64,000 nucleotides of DNA from Undaria pinnatifida. Taxonomy: Eukaryota; Sar; Phaeophyceae; Laminariales; Alariaceae. Positions 1 through 18,678 of the stretch are shown piece after piece. The position numbers and the translations under genes were made by a program. Position 1 is the first letter of the stretch. Each line of letters opens with the position of its first letter. The notes under the pieces were generated by a model, which saw nothing but the letters and a program-made list of their open reading frames with translations, had not been told where the DNA came from and did not search any database. The stretch spans positions 14,835,210 to 14,899,209 of the forward strand of contig JABAKD010000030.1 in assembly GCA_012845835.1 (NCBI GenBank), read 5' to 3'.

Positions 1-431
1 CAATATCTGCGTCGACCGCTTGGACCTCATGGCTCGTCACAATGTTCGAACACTGGGGAAAATTGTGCACGTACCCAATATGTGCGCCATACTGCTGTAG
101 TGTTAGTCTATGGAACATAATTAGGCTAGGGTTATTTAGCTACAAAAACATCGACGGCACCTATAATAATTTGAAATTAACACCAACTCTGCACCCATGT
201 ACGCACACGCTACACTATGACACTGCTGGTGGACGAAACACCATACATGCATGTCACTGCTGCACGAGTTCACGTTCGAAGTTTGCTCTGTATCACTGCT
301 GTTGTCCTTCCTCCGGCACCCTCTGGCAAAACATGCTGATATGCATACGAACCAACAATGGCTAACCCATCGGCACGGTCCGTCCGCTGCGCTGCTCCCA
401 TTTTCGGGGCCTGCTTTCCTGTTTTCTGTCT

Positions 432-1713
432 GTGAAGGAGGCGCCATTATTTGTCAGTGCCGACGTGGATGCGAGTATCATCGCCTTTGCGGGCGAGACG
501 CAGTTCCTCTTTCTGGGGTTGGTTGCGCGGTCGTGGCGGAGATATATTGAAGGGAACGAAAACGCAGTGGACTCCGAAGTCGCGACGTCGGTCCCCCGCG
601 CCGCGGCGGCGTTGGACTGCGGGTGGGCTGCGGGCAACGAAGCTTATAAATGTGCCGCTGCTCTGGGGGGCATGGAAGTGCTGGAGGTGCTGTTGGAGAT
701 GTCCCACCCATCTGATGGCGAATGGGGAGGGTGGGGCGATAAGGGCGAATGCAACTTGGGCGAGTGCGGCGAGTGGGGGGATGGCATTTTCGCAGCTGCT
801 GTTGGGCCGGGCACGATGAAAATCTGAAGTTGTTGATCGTTGAAGGTTGCTATCAAGACCAGATGGGAGTGGAGGCTTTAGAAGTCGCCGTAAGTTCCGG
901 TCGTGCAGACCTTGTAGCATGCTGCTGCACTGCTGACCTAGGCAGAGACGAAGATGACTACATTCTCGATGAGCAGCTCGTAGCGGCCGAGGCTATAGCA
1001 ACCCCACCTCTTAAACTGGCGGTGGCAGCCAGAGATGGCGAAACGATGGGTCATCTTTCGAGATTTTTGGGGCAAGGCGGAGGATGGATGGAAGCTCAAG
1101 TGCGGCGCTATGCGAAAGATGGCGACCTGGAGATGCTACGGTCTCTGGAGGGGACTATCATGTTTGGTGATGGGCGTCATGAGAATTTGTTCGTGAACAC
1201 GTTTTGGACTGCGGCTATGTACGGTCGGTTTAGTGTGGTGTCATAATTGTTGAGTTGGTGGTGGAGAGACGGACGGCCAGCAACTGGTCCCCGACGGCGT
1301 CCTCTTCATGGTAGCCGGACTTGAACATTTGAAGGTGTTGCAGTGTGTGCCAAACGAACGGCCCCGTGGTAGGCCTTGGCTTCTGCGCATTCTGCGCTTC
1401 GGCAACCGGCTGGTCGCGGGTACCCGCCGACAACGCTGGCGCCGGGCATGCCCATTTAGTGTTGTGGTGCCTCGATAACGGGTGGGAATACACTGAGAGT
1501 GTGATGGAGGCCGCTGCAAAGGAGGTACGTTCGAATGTCATCATGGCATTAGTAGAGAAGGGTTTCTCATGCCGGGTGCACGTTGATAAGGCCGCACCGT
1601 CTGACGTACGGGGGCACCGCCTGATAGACAACGATGACCCTCCCGCCGGCAGCGATGACCCTCCCGGCCCCGCCCGGCAGCGGCAGCACGGAGGTGTTGG
1701 GAGGACACGATAG
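432..1713 (+). pseudogene. F-box/ankyrin-repeat-like gene remnant (left arm)
   Basis: Three overlapping reading frames (432-827, 749-1246, 1345-1713) together read as an ankyrin-type repeat protein. The first part, with LFVSADVDASIIAF and FLGLVARSWRRYI, resembles the F-box-like start common in such proteins. Ankyrin-like helices follow: KCAAALGGMEVLEVLLEM, then NLKLLIVEG and ALEVAVSSGRADLV, and after the break MEAAAKEVRSNVIMALVEKG. The frame shifts near 790-800 (AAAVGPG in one frame continues as GHDENLKLL in the next) and a TAA at 1244-1246 closes the second frame, so this is probably a broken host gene. Introns could explain part of the break, but I see no good splice sites there. The family is known for protein-protein binding; no function can be assigned here. 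Confidence 0.55.
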
Positions 1714-1966
1714 CCCTGCGGCTGGCAGCGCCTCCTTCCTACCCCCAGAGGACCAAGCAAGAGCCGGTGACGATGTCAATCACCCTATGGATGTTACGTC
1801 AGACTCTAGCCCTCACGCTCAGGGCAAAGACGGTTCTGATGGCGAACCGTCTTTACTCTGAGCGTGAGGGCTAGAGTCTGACGTAACATCCATAGGATGA
1901 TTGACATCGTCACCGGCTCTTGCTTGGTCCTCTTGGGGTAGGAACGAGGCGCTGCCAGCCACAGGG

Positions 1967-2220
1967 TTATCGTGCCGTGGCGCGGGGGACCGACGTCACG
2001 ACTTCGGAGTCCTCTGTGTTTTCGTTCTCTTCAAAATACCTCCGCCACGACCGCGCAACCACCCCCAGAAAAAAGAACTGCGCCTCGCTCGCAAGGCGAT
2101 GATATTCGGGTCCACGTCGGCACTGACAAATAATGGCGCCTCCTTGACGGATAGAAAACAGGAAAACAGGCCCCAAAAATGGGGGCAGCGCAGCGGACGG
2201 ACCGTGCCGATGGGTTAGCC
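1967..2220 (-). pseudogene. Truncated inverted copy of the ankyrin-type gene (right arm)
   Basis: On the minus strand this is the counterpart of left-arm bases about 360-606. It reads FLGVVARSWRRYFEENENTE and then SEVVTSVPRATAR, close to the left-arm protein. It stops at the 1.1-kb deletion junction near 1974-1975, beyond which the left arm carries the ankyrin repeats. Reading frames differ between the F-box-like start and this part, so the copy is also damaged upstream. The remnant lacks every ankyrin repeat and is very unlikely to make a working protein. Confidence 0.55.
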
Positions 2221-2609
2221 ATGGGTGGTTCGAATGTATTTCAATGTTTTGCCAGAGGTTGCCGGAGGAAGGACAACAGCAGTAAGTAGTACAGAGCAAA
2301 CTTCGAACGTGAACACGTGCAGCAGTGACATGCATGTATGGTGTTTCGTCCACCACCAGTGTCATAGTGTAGCGTGTGCGTACATGGGTGCAGAGTTGGT
2401 GTTAATTTCAAATTATTATAGGTGCCGTCGATGTTTTTGTAGCTGAATAACCCTAGCCTAAATCTACTCCACAAGACTACAACTACAGCAGTATGGCGCA
2501 CATGTTGGGTACGTGCACAATTTTCCCCAGTGTTCGAACATTGTGACGAGCCATGAGATCCAAACAGTCGACGCAGATATTGCATAAAAAACATGTGTGG
2601 TATCCTCAC

Positions 2610-2843
2610 CATTTCCTCTGGAGCGTCTCCTTCTCCTCCTCCTCCTGCGGTCTCTCGTCCTGCTGTTGTTTCTTCTCCCTGCTGCTGCTGCTGCTGCTGC
2701 TGCTCGTGCTCCTCTTCCTCCGCCTGCCGTTGTTCTTCGGCTGGGCTTGACCGCATGTCGGCGTGGCCGCCCTCTACATCGACGGCAGTGCTGTTACTCT
2801 CTGAATGCACGACCATTCTACCGACAAAATCCATCAGGGACAT
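2610..2843 (-). CDS. 5' exon of an acidic Gln/Glu-rich protein, unknown function
   Basis: An ATG at 2843 opens a 78-codon frame that ends in phase 0 at a good donor (ATG then GTGAGG, complement of 2604-2609). The peptide begins MSLMDFVGRM and continues with an acidic stretch, about eight consecutive Gln from a CTG/CAG run near 2682-2705, and a Gly-rich tail ending GDAPEEM. It lies just outside the right arm of the foldback and points into it, so it may be the first exon of the gene whose remains fill that arm. The equivalent exon for the left arm would lie outside the window. No domain is recognised. The plus-strand Leu- and Ser-rich frames over the same bases are shadows of the repeat. Confidence 0.4.
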
Positions 2844-3282
2844 GCCTGCTGTGTGGTCTGCGTGTCTGCTGTGTGGTCTGCTGTGTTGTCTACCTTTGCG
2901 CGTGCTGTGTGGCCTGGTGCGATTGTCTTATGCTGCGGTGTTTGCGCTGCTGTTTCAAGTGTCGAAATGGGTTTCTGGGTGTGTGGTTCTGGAGGCGGTT
3001 CGAGTCGTGCACGTCATTATTTGCAAGTGCGTCGTGCAAAGAGGGGTAGCCGGTATTATATGTATAGTTGCGATATGATATACGTGTGGTTCCCCGGATG
3101 TACCGTGTTTAATTCGCCTAGCTTAACCCTATACCTGTAACGACGCCAAATATGGGGGGATATATGTTGCCCATAGATATGCGGAAGAATCTATACAGTC
3201 CCTCTCTCCAAGTCCCCCACCCCCGGCCCCTCCGTCCTGCCCTTGCTCCTGCTCCTTATATTCACTACCATTCTTTTTTTTC
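2844..3282. other. Intergenic stretch
   Basis: There is no supported gene. The stretch has a few direct repeats of TGTGTGGTCTG near 2850-2885. It probably holds the divergent upstream regions of the minus-strand exon at 2843 and of the plus-strand gene starting near 3283. Confidence 0.5.
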
Positions 3283-9410
<6,128 letters not shown>

Positions 9411-11361
9411 TTTGCGGGTGGCGTCGAGTCTCGCGTCGTGTTGGGTCGTCTTAGCAATGCGATCGCTTTTTTTCCTGAGGTCTGCTTAGGTGTCGACAGT
9501 GCTCTGCACGCTCCTCATGTTCTGCATGTGTGTTTTTTTTTTTTTTCTCATTTTTTTTCTAGTATAGCTCCCTTTTGATGTCGCCGCTTGCTGCGATTTT
9601 GCTGGCGATTTTTTCTTTGTTTCGGCGCCGGCTTTGGCTATACAGGTGGAGGAAGCCGAACGCTAGGGTGCAGGGTACCGTTCAGTATTCCATCGGTTTT
9701 GAGCGTTGAATTTCCAACGATTCTCAGCTTTCAGAACACAGCAGCAGTCGCCGTTGTACGCGTAACGTTTTCCCTTATGGTAGCTGGTTTGCTGCTGTGC
9801 GTGCGCGATCCCGTTGTCGTTTTTTTTGTTTTTTTGGTTGTGTTTTTGTGTTTTTGTGTAGATAGTTTTTCTCCTTTTTGTTCGTTGTATTATTCGGTTA
9901 CGCGTCCATTTACTCCGGTGCACAAAACAGGCCGTAGTACAGTAGTTCCTGGCTTGCCGTTTTCGCTCTCTGGGCGGTGTCTTGCGAACAGTGTTGAACA
10001 TTATCCTCTGATTGCTGCTGCTGCTGCTGTTGCGTTGGTGTCGTGGGTTGTGAGCGTAGCTTACTTACACAGCAGTGCAGTTTCCCGCCTAGTGTCGAGA
10101 AGGAATCGAGAGAGCATATATTTCGCTGCGAAAACTATTCAACGTTAGTGTCTGCTAGGTTTCTCCCAGGACGAGAGTGCTGGTCAAAAAGGGATAACTA
10201 AGAATCTTGCTCTCCTACAACATTGGGATGTTGAGGTGCCCGGGAAAGGCGGTGTCCGGGGCGGGGCAGCGCGGCCCAATGAGAAACAGGAGAGCCGCTC
10301 ACAACGTCTGCCACAACAATTCGTGTACATAACTCGAAAATATGACGTGATCGTGGTAGCTGAAACGCGGCGCGACCCATGGGACAGGGGGGAGACTCGG
10401 ACATGAACGTACACGCGCACTGTTTGATTTTCGCCGCCAGTGGAAGTTGTTACTGGGCATTTCAGCTGTTGCAGCACAGCCGTCTCGCGGCCCGTCTACA
10501 CACCGGATCCCCCCCCGGAGACGTGTGATGCTCCGGGCTGCACCCTACCTCGCGAGTTTGGCAAAGAGTCGAACGAGCCTGTCAGTTTGGCAAAGAGTCG
10601 AAATGGTCGAGCCCACCGCTGCTATGTCTAGGGCTTATTTTCCCTTACACGCGCATGTCGAAAACGAAAGCATTACGCTCAAGGAACCAGAACCACACCA
10701 CGGCAAGGGTTGTGGTTAGTTGAGGGGGTCAGTTTGTTTTATGGCTGACGGAGCTCTTCGACTGGGAAACTAGTCGCTATCATATTGTACAATCCAGTTT
10801 ACGGATCATCCAACCGTAGGGGCTACACTTTTTGAGCCCAGCGCTTCTGACTCTCTGGCCGGTGGAGCTCCGCAAGCGAGTAGCTATTGTAACCTGATGC
10901 TGTTGCAACTGTACTTGGTAATTGTTTTATTCAAAGGACTAGGTACTAAGGACTAGCGCGTAGAGGTGTTGGTCGGGTATATGCGCGATTGAATGCCATC
11001 GAAGAAGTCCTGTTTCGGGGTGATGATGGATGATGGTGTTGATGTTGTTGATGTCGAGCTCCTTGTCTTGGGAGCTCAAAAAATTCTTAGAATCTGCTGC
11101 GCCCCTACCGATTGGATGGCTTTGACGCTCTTTGATTTTGTTGGTTGCGTGCTTTTTCTAGCCCGTGGGATTGCTCGTGGGGTCGCGTGGGGTTGTATTC
11201 ATGGGTCTGTGCGTAGCAGTGTTTTCTCAAGAGTCATTGCTAGGTGAAGTTTAGACCTCCCTCGTTTTAAGAAAGCCTGAAAATTATTGAGTACCCCCCC
11301 TCTAACGTCGCGTGGCGTGACTCCTTGGGCCACGGTGTGTGGAGATGTTTTTACTGACGTT
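9411..11361. other. Intergenic region between convergent genes
   Basis: No gene is supported. It holds the 3' flank of the PH-like gene with T-runs at 9530-9560, a GT/T-rich stretch near 9810-9870, a short local duplication of GTTTGGCAAAGAGTCGAA near 10556-10601, and copy 2 of the dispersed repeat at 11020-11115. Confidence 0.5.
11020..11115 (+). repeat. Dispersed repeat, copy 2 (partner at 4410-4505)
   Basis: Shares AAAATTCTTAGAATCTGCT, a GATGATG-rich lead and the GAGCTCC / GGAGCTC pair with the copy at 4410-4505, in the same orientation. Confidence 0.6.
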
Positions 11362-14300
11362 TTATCGTTTTTTCCCCCCGATGCCGAGCCATCTCTTGAG
11401 GGGGGAGATTGGTGCGGACACCTCGGCAGGAAGAGGGGAAAACTCGCTCTCTCCCTCTTCTTCCCAAACGGGGCCAGCGGCCTTTTGTTTCTCCTCAGCT
11501 GCCGCCCGAGCCGCGTTCTTTTTACCCCTCTTCACGTCGGACTTCTTCGATTTTGTTTCTGCGTCACCCTCCCCTTGTTTCGCGGCCTCTCGCGCCGCAC
11601 GCAGTGCGCGGAGGGCCTTCACGAACTCGGGCTGCTTCTCGACGTAGGCTTCGCACTCGTCGCCTGTGAGCTCATCGATCTGGTCGTCGGTATACACGCG
11701 CTTGTACACTGCCATCTGAGCCTTTTCCACCTGATTATTTGGGGTAGGGGACGCCCCCAGGGAGCCAGTCAATGAGTGGGGGGGGGGGGTTTGGGGCGGG
11801 TAGTGGATGGAACTCGAGGTGAACAAAGCTGTTATTTTGTGTACTCTGCAGGGAAAAGGTCTTGTTTTTGTCTTGAAGGTGTACCGCGGACGGCGCTGGG
11901 GTTCATGCAACGAGACACATCGCAGTTATTGTCATTAAAATGCGCCTTGGATGAAAACATCACCCTCTCAAGGGATGCAAGGTTCAACCATTGGTGCATA
12001 TTTTCTCTCTTGTGCCTCCAAGCCTGTTCCTGCTTGTTGCCCATAGTGTTTTTCTCCCGCCACACTACCCGCTACCGCTTTGCGAACCCTCCTCGAAACC
12101 CTATCTCGCCTTCGCTAACACTACCCTCACAAATAAACGTTGTCAGTTTTAATTGGGGGGAAACACGGCCTTCCACTGCCGTCGCCCGCCTCGCCGGACA
12201 GAAGCGCTCTCTCCTGCTAGTACGTCAACGCGGCTGAATACGTAGCCCGACAAGGTATTCCCTTCTGCCAATCAAACAACCCCCCGCTCAACCGCCGCTT
12301 ACCTCATCCGCTTCGGACAATGTCTGGCGGCCGCCGCTGCTTCCGCGGCTAATGTCACTCGTTCCAGACCTTTCCCCTCCCGGGGTGCTCCCACCGCCGG
12401 CAGTGTTGACGTTGCTGCTCGTGATGTCGTTGCCGTTACCGGCAATGACTTTCCCTGCACGTTGGTTTCTCGCGCGCGGCGGCGCCTTGCCGGTGGCTGG
12501 GTGGCCCGCTTCGCCTTCATCGTCGTCGATAAAACTATCACGTACGCGTGGCTTCGAGCGTCCCTTCTGTCCAGTTGAGGACCGTGTCTGGATCGCCTCC
12601 TGTTCTCTGGATCGGCTATCTCTCGAGGGCCCTGATGATGACGACACGAGCGACGCCGACCCTCCGCGAGAGGTGGACAAGCCCGAGCTCGGCCGACGCC
12701 CCCCGTCCTTCCGACCATTGTCGTTGTTTTTGGCCGCTCTCTTGGTCGGCTGCGATATCTGTCCACTGCCGCTGTTGATACCGTTGGTGACGGTTTCGCC
12801 CTTGGCAGTTCCACTATTGGTGCTTGGAAGGCGTTTTCCTCCTTTTCGTTTGTCGCCCGTGGCTCCAGGATCACCGGTAGCAGCGCTTGTTCTTCTACGG
12901 GACCGGCCCACCACCGCGCCCCCACTACTCCCCGGTTTAGTCTCCGTTTCTCCCCTTCGTTGGGGCTTGCGGTCTCGACTCGCTCGCCGTTTACTGGCAT
13001 CTCGCTTGGGCTTGCGGGAGTCTTTGCCGGTGTGGCCATCCGCCACATCGCCCTCGCCACTTTTTCTATCGCGACGGAAAGCCTTCCCTCTTTCGACAGA
13101 ATTTGAGGTACCGCGGTGAGAAAGTTGACCACGCGTGGTCGTCGTCAACCTGGCGCTTCGCTCGTCGCTTCCTTCCTCATCACTGTCACCTCGGTGGCCA
13201 CCTTTCTTGCCTTCGACACGACCGCCGCGATTCTGCGACCGCCGTCTATCGTTACCGTCCTTGCGCCGAGGGGCGTCGCCCTCTTCCCCCTCTCCCCCCC
13301 CCGCTCCCCATCCTCTTCCCCCTTCTCCTGCGCGGTCTGTTTCAGCATGCGACTGTGACAGGTCAAGGCGGAGCAACCGGCTCCGGCCGTCGCGTTCAGA
13401 TCCGCCGGTTGGACCCAGGATGTGCTCCACGTGAGCCTGTCTCGCCTGGGTAATGGAACCGAGAGTTGCGGACCAGAATCATCGTAAGAGGGTCAAGGGG
13501 AAACGCCGCCTTTTTATAAACTCGGTGAGCTGCCGACTTGTTTCTTTGTCGCTGCTGTGGTGACGAAGAATACGTTGGTCATTTTTTATCGTTCCAGCCG
13601 GAGATGTTAAACGCGCACTTCTGTCGCACAAGCGTTTTGTGTTTAGTGTGCACTGCTTCGGCACGTTTTCGCCCATTATCGCCGACGTCGAGGGGATCCA
13701 TACGATAACTCCTTAAAGCGCTTTTTCCACTACTAGCGATTTCAGAGAACACGCGATCCGGGCGGTGCTTCGACATGCTGACCTTAGTTCGAAGATAGTC
13801 GTGTTTAAACCCCCAGCAAGATACAATAGCGATGCACTTGATTCTACGTGCGCAAGGAATGTTTTAACAATATCTTGTGTTTTAGGCTTGAATTCGACCC
13901 TACAACGACGCAGGTGCGCTGCGCTCTCAACATCGTGCACTAGTAATTCACCTGAGATTGCCCCTAAGGAATATTTTAACGAAATGTTGTTGCTTTGGTT
14001 TGTTTGTTACTCAGCAGCGTCGCAGGCGCTACGTTCTCAACAAGGTGGCTTCTTCTCGTCACCTCTTGCGCCTCCCGCGTCCTCTTCGAGTACGCGCTGT
14101 CGAGAATCTCCGTGGCCGTCTTGAGCGTAGGGCCTATGATCGTCGGACACAGCTTTTCAGACACTTTCATCTCTTCGCGTATTGCGGGCATACAGTGACC
14201 CTCCATTAACTCCTGCAGTTGGGACGTCTACGTGGGATCGGGCCGTGCAAAGAGGTTGTGGGGAACCCGTGGTTTAGTAGTAGCCTCCTTCGAATGGCTG

Positions 14301-17300
14301 GCCAGCCAGCGGCGCCGCCCGTGCCTAGCACCCATATGACGGTAGTGCTACGCAGGTTACCATTTCCTCACTATTGTGGCATAAAACTGTACATCAGGTG
14401 TGTCTGAGTTGATTTTTCTTGCATTGCGTAGTGCACGGGTAACAGCTCGGGTAAGCTTACGCGTTGCCATTCATGTCTGCCGATGCGCCTCGCCGATTTA
14501 AAACCGGCACTCCACAACACAACCACGGATGTTTATGCTGCTACTGCTGTTGCTGCTGCTGCTTCTGCTGCTGACCCTGATACTACTGCCGTTGCTGCAG
14601 TGTCCGGTATCACGGTTGTGTCTATGGTACTAGAACAATCACTACATGTCAGCGTCGTTAGAGTGCAAGACCGATTCAACATAAAAAAAAAGGTTGTGCC
14701 TCTCCGCCTCTCCTCTTACCGACAAGAGCTGGGCGTGCGAAAGTAGCGCCTCGCACATCACTGTGAACGTCACGCACGCCTCGAGTTTCTGCCCTGCCGC
14801 GGCAACCATCATCGCCGCCACTCGAGGAAGCATCACGCCGAACCCACCGACGACCGCCTGGTCCCACGCGAACAGGCAAGCCTCGGCGCCGAGGTATCCA
14901 ACAAGCCCGACAGTCACCATGGGCTTCAGGAGGGCCCACAGGGCAGCGCGCGTCTGGGACGGGTCAACCACGGGAAGCGCGACGGTTTTGCCAGCGACGT
15001 CTTCGGACGGATTCGACGCCCCCGCCATACTCTCCTCCTCCTTCTTCTCCTCCGTCCCTTCTTGCGAGAGTGAAGATGAGCGGCGCATAGGGTCGTCACC
15101 GGCATCAATCCCACCGCCGGTGATTTTGTGATTGGCGGCACTGCCAGCGCCAGCGTCGGCGGAAGAGGAGGCCCGGCGCGCAAGAAGCACCGCGCGGCGG
15201 GAACTTCTTCGGCGGCCGGTTGAATCGTCGGCCTTCCCAGTGCCAGTGTTTTTCGGGTTCACGGCGCCGGCTGCCCCAGCCTCGATGGAGGAAGATGCCT
15301 GTGTTTGCGCCGCGTGGCTCGTGGATCCTTCTCGGGGGGCGGGGGAACCATCGGTGCTCTTGTCCTGCGACGTCTTGTCTTCCTCAGCTTGGGGATTATC
15401 AATTTCTGTTTTCGGTGGCGGGACCTCAGTGACAGCGCTACTGGCGCCATTGGCACCCTCGGCCACGGCAACCGCCAGCCCCAGGTGGACGCGCGCGACG
15501 TGGTCGACGAGCTCTTGGTACCCCGTGACCAGCGCGGCGTGGGCCACTTCAACCCAAGCGGGTAGTTGATCCTTGCCCCCGCTATCTTCCGCGGCTTCGA
15601 CAACGTCTCGGTCTGTCTTCACTACGTTCCCCGTTGGGACACTGGAGCCCGATTTCTTGCCACGAGGCAAGATTCTTTCCGTTCCACCACCGCCCACACC
15701 ACCGCCGGCGCCGGCGCCGGCGGCTAACTCCCTGGGGTCGACCAACCCTTTCAGTCCTGCCTCGAGACCGCTCTCGAACATTTCCACAAGGTCCTCGATC
15801 ATCAGCTCGATTTTTTGTTCTCTTGGTGGCGCGCCGGCCGACGCATTTGTGGAAGCGGAGGAGAAGGGCTCGCCTCTTATGACGACGGCACACAGCGGCA
15901 CCAAAAAGTGTACGTACGACTCAGGGACATCCACGGTGGCCTTCTGGCCGCGCTTAGACATCTTGCAGGCGTGGTGGTGACTGAGTACGGTCTTCATGAG
16001 CACAACGTTGCGGCTTGTCAGGGGAAGAAGCCGGCAGGTGGCGACGCGCCCGGATTCGAGCAGCGCCTGTCGGGTTAGTCCGAGCAAGGGGGATGGATAA
16101 GCGACTTTGTAAGGCGTGAACGGTCGGGATACTGTCTTGAGCGAGGACAGAGGAGTATTGCCTTTTACGGCGCAAATGATCGGGACGGTGCCAGTGTCGG
16201 AGGACGGTGCGGCGTCTGTTCGTGCGTTCAGTGTAATGGGAACGGTAAACCGCGCCTATCTGAAACTGAAGTGGTCGCATTGTGTCGTTATCGCTTGCAG
16301 GTGCTGGTCCGAAACCGAGAGCAGCATGGCATGTGTTAACGCCTCCGCATAGACAAGGTTGTGTCCTGCTCTTGCTGCTTGACCTATATCCATCCCCAGG
16401 GGGTTCCAACCCACCGCTCCAGTGGAGGGGGAGGGGCAGGACACTAGACGACCATGCTCGCATGTGTAGGCAAGATGTGTTTCCGGGTGTAAAACAAGAG
16501 GCGCCTGGTACTGATTGAGGAAAATGTATGCATTTAGCGTATTTTGCGAACACGGCTTCGGGTGTCGACGCAAGACAAGAATAAGACACGATTGTCCCAC
16601 GGGCGTGCTCAACCTGTCTGACTGGTGTGGTAATGAGAAGGGGATACAAGAAACATGGGCCATGAGGGGGGGGAGGGGGGTCTTTGGTTATCTTTATCAA
16701 CTTGTCGATATCGCCGAAATAGCATATTGAAAGCAGTCGGGTTCGCCCGCCAGAGCGTGCCCTGCAAGTTGTGTCCCCTAGGTATCCGGAGGTTCTAGGT
16801 CGTACGTCTCACAGTCACACCACACACGCCTAGGGTCGTCGAAATCACCTGGTCATCGCTGCCGCCATTGACGGCGGCGGCCAATTTTCACGAATGGTAC
16901 ATCAAACGTATGGCACTGCATCTGCGCCTATATGCCCCTGTACACTCAGTTGGGCACGTATCTTGCGCGGCTACAGTAGCACAGAGGACGACACAAACAC
17001 ACACAAATGCGTACCCCTCCGTGTGAGCGTTGCTATTGACGGGAACATGGAGCTCATTGCACGAAAGTCTTTGCGAGAGCAATAGTCGTGGCGCGTGGTG
17101 TGCGGTGTAGTGGAGGTACCTGACAACGGTGCGTGATGTAGATGTCTTGCCCTGAAATCGTGCTGTTGCGGTTCTGCTTCATCAGTAGCTCGTAGTCTTC
17201 TCGCGCCTGCCAACGAACACGAAAAGTATGACCGGAAAGAAGGCAAAGCAAGAAAAATATTAGATGCATAGAGAGTGTGCGTACATTGGCGACCGCAGAG

Positions 17301-18678
17301 CAACGTGGGAATGTTTTAGAAGGCCAACCCTGCGAAGGAGACATACATTTCAAGATAAGAGACGGCAAGCTCAAACGATGTCACGACGGCGACTGGTTCT
17401 TTTCCCCTGTCCCTAGACGACAAGGAGGCATTTCGACTATTGCCTCAGTAATACGATGGCCGCTCGGAAGAATCACAGCGCACTGCGTAAGGCAGCTACC
17501 CATAGGATGAAGTGATCCACAGGGGGGGGTAATCTACCTTCACACGATGTTTTCTCCACCCCAAAAGAACAGTCAGCTGGTTACTACCTAGTGTATTTCA
17601 TACCCACTCCGCCCAACAAGGTTGGGAAGGCGATAGTAATAGTACCGTAATAATTCAGCGGTGTCACCGCAAACCACGCCGAAAAGAAGGTTACGACTCC
17701 CACTTGCCGATGTATCTCTGAGGAGTAGCTTCCAGATTTCCAGCCTGGCGCGAGACGGGATGGGCTGGTTAAGCATTAGCCGCAGGCTTCCCAAGTGCTC
17801 ACGGGGAAGCTCCCGCAGTAGAGCCACTGCCCCTTCCGCCGCTGTCTCGAGAATACGATCGAGGTACAGGGCCTCGTCGGCGCCATATCGCTTCGCACCT
17901 TCGTCCTGGTCGATCCTCACTCTTGGTACAAATTGCGGTTAGCGTAGGAGTTGACGTGGCGGGTGTGCATGGGGTAAGACTAACGGATAGATAGGGAAGT
18001 TAATACGCGCTGTAGTTATTAGCGTGGAGCATTTGGTGGGGGCCCTGCGGGAGTCGAGCGAGCGTTTCCGGCGAGCAACAGGTGAAGGAAAAGAACACGC
18101 TGCGTCTCTGCCCCACCCGCATACTTGCCACACCGCGATTGCGTCAAAGCTCAGCCCGCGCGGGTATTTGATCGTGCTAAAGTTGCCGTCTGAGAATTCT
18201 CTCTAGATGGCTCACCTAGCTTCCTTGGCTATTTCGCCGTCCATGGATTTGCTGAACTGCGACTCGAACGCTTGGTACACCTGAATGCGAGGGAGAAAAT
18301 ACGTATACGACGGCAGTTTGTGCATACCCCAACAAAGCATGCTCCCCCTCTGCTAGTGTGTCGACGAATGAGTGTGTGCGGTAAACATAAGCTTCGCAAG
18401 AATATAACGCTTGAGCACGAGACGATGCCTTTGAAAGGAAGAAATTAATTATTGATAGGGAAGAGCAAACACGCTGACCACGGCAACTGCTGTGGAGACC
18501 GGCTATTTAGGAAAAAACGGGAATAGCGCGAGCTTACCTTGGTGTTCTCGGACGCGATTTCGCGGTGAGCTTCCTCCAGCAGTGTTATCTGCTCCGCGGA
18601 CGACAGGTCCGAAAAGTGCCCGAGACCGTGAGATCGGAGCACGATGGATACCCGTTCATATAACTGGTCGGAAAGGAC
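11362..18678 (-). CDS. Eight-exon TBC/Rab-GAP-like protein (5' end missing)
   Basis: Minus-strand exons in gene order are 18678-18538, 18280-18216, 17921-17708, 17206-17120, 16066-14720, 14212-14063, 13445-12303 and 11730-11362. All phases agree, giving 1171 residues without the start, which must lie in exons above 18678. One intron (after 17708) uses a GC donor, TCG then GCAAGT. Residues about 120-170 carry SRARLEIWKLLL, then REDYELLMKQNRN and SGQDIYITHRCQALLES, typical of the N-terminal half of a TBC domain. The C-terminal half near 560-615 has GYLGAEACLFAWDQAVVGGF. Between them lies a Ser/Ala/Glu-rich insert of over 200 residues. Helices follow (TATEILDSAYSKRTREAQEA), then about 370 basic, disordered residues and a lysine-rich end, LKRWLGIGGKKR. 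TBC proteins activate Rab GTP hydrolysis. I cannot confirm the catalytic Arg and Gln fingers, so activity is open. Confidence 0.68.
14525..14590 (+). repeat. CTG/GCT trinucleotide tract
   Basis: Impure (GCT)n in the intron between the 16066-14720 and 14212-14063 exons of the TBC-like gene. Confidence 0.7.

Larger units (their letters stand above)
1..2583. repeat. 2.6-kb imperfect foldback (inverted repeat)
   Basis: The sequence folds back on itself around base 1840, where AAAGACGGTTC at 1826-1836 pairs with its complement at 1844-1854. Inner arms are about 1706-1836 and 1844-1974. Outer arms are 1-606 and 1975-2583. The left-arm stretch 607-1705 has no partner, so the right arm is an internally deleted inverted copy of the left. 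The arms differ at scattered bases, so the duplication is not brand new. The left arm still pairs at base 1, so it probably extends beyond the window. Both arms carry the N-terminal part of the same ankyrin-type coding region, in divergent orientation. Confidence 0.85.

Noticed and set aside
12352-13119. 255-codon plus-strand frame
   Set aside because: It is a shadow of the basic, Ser/Arg-rich minus-strand exon 12303-13445, which has both splice borders in phase.
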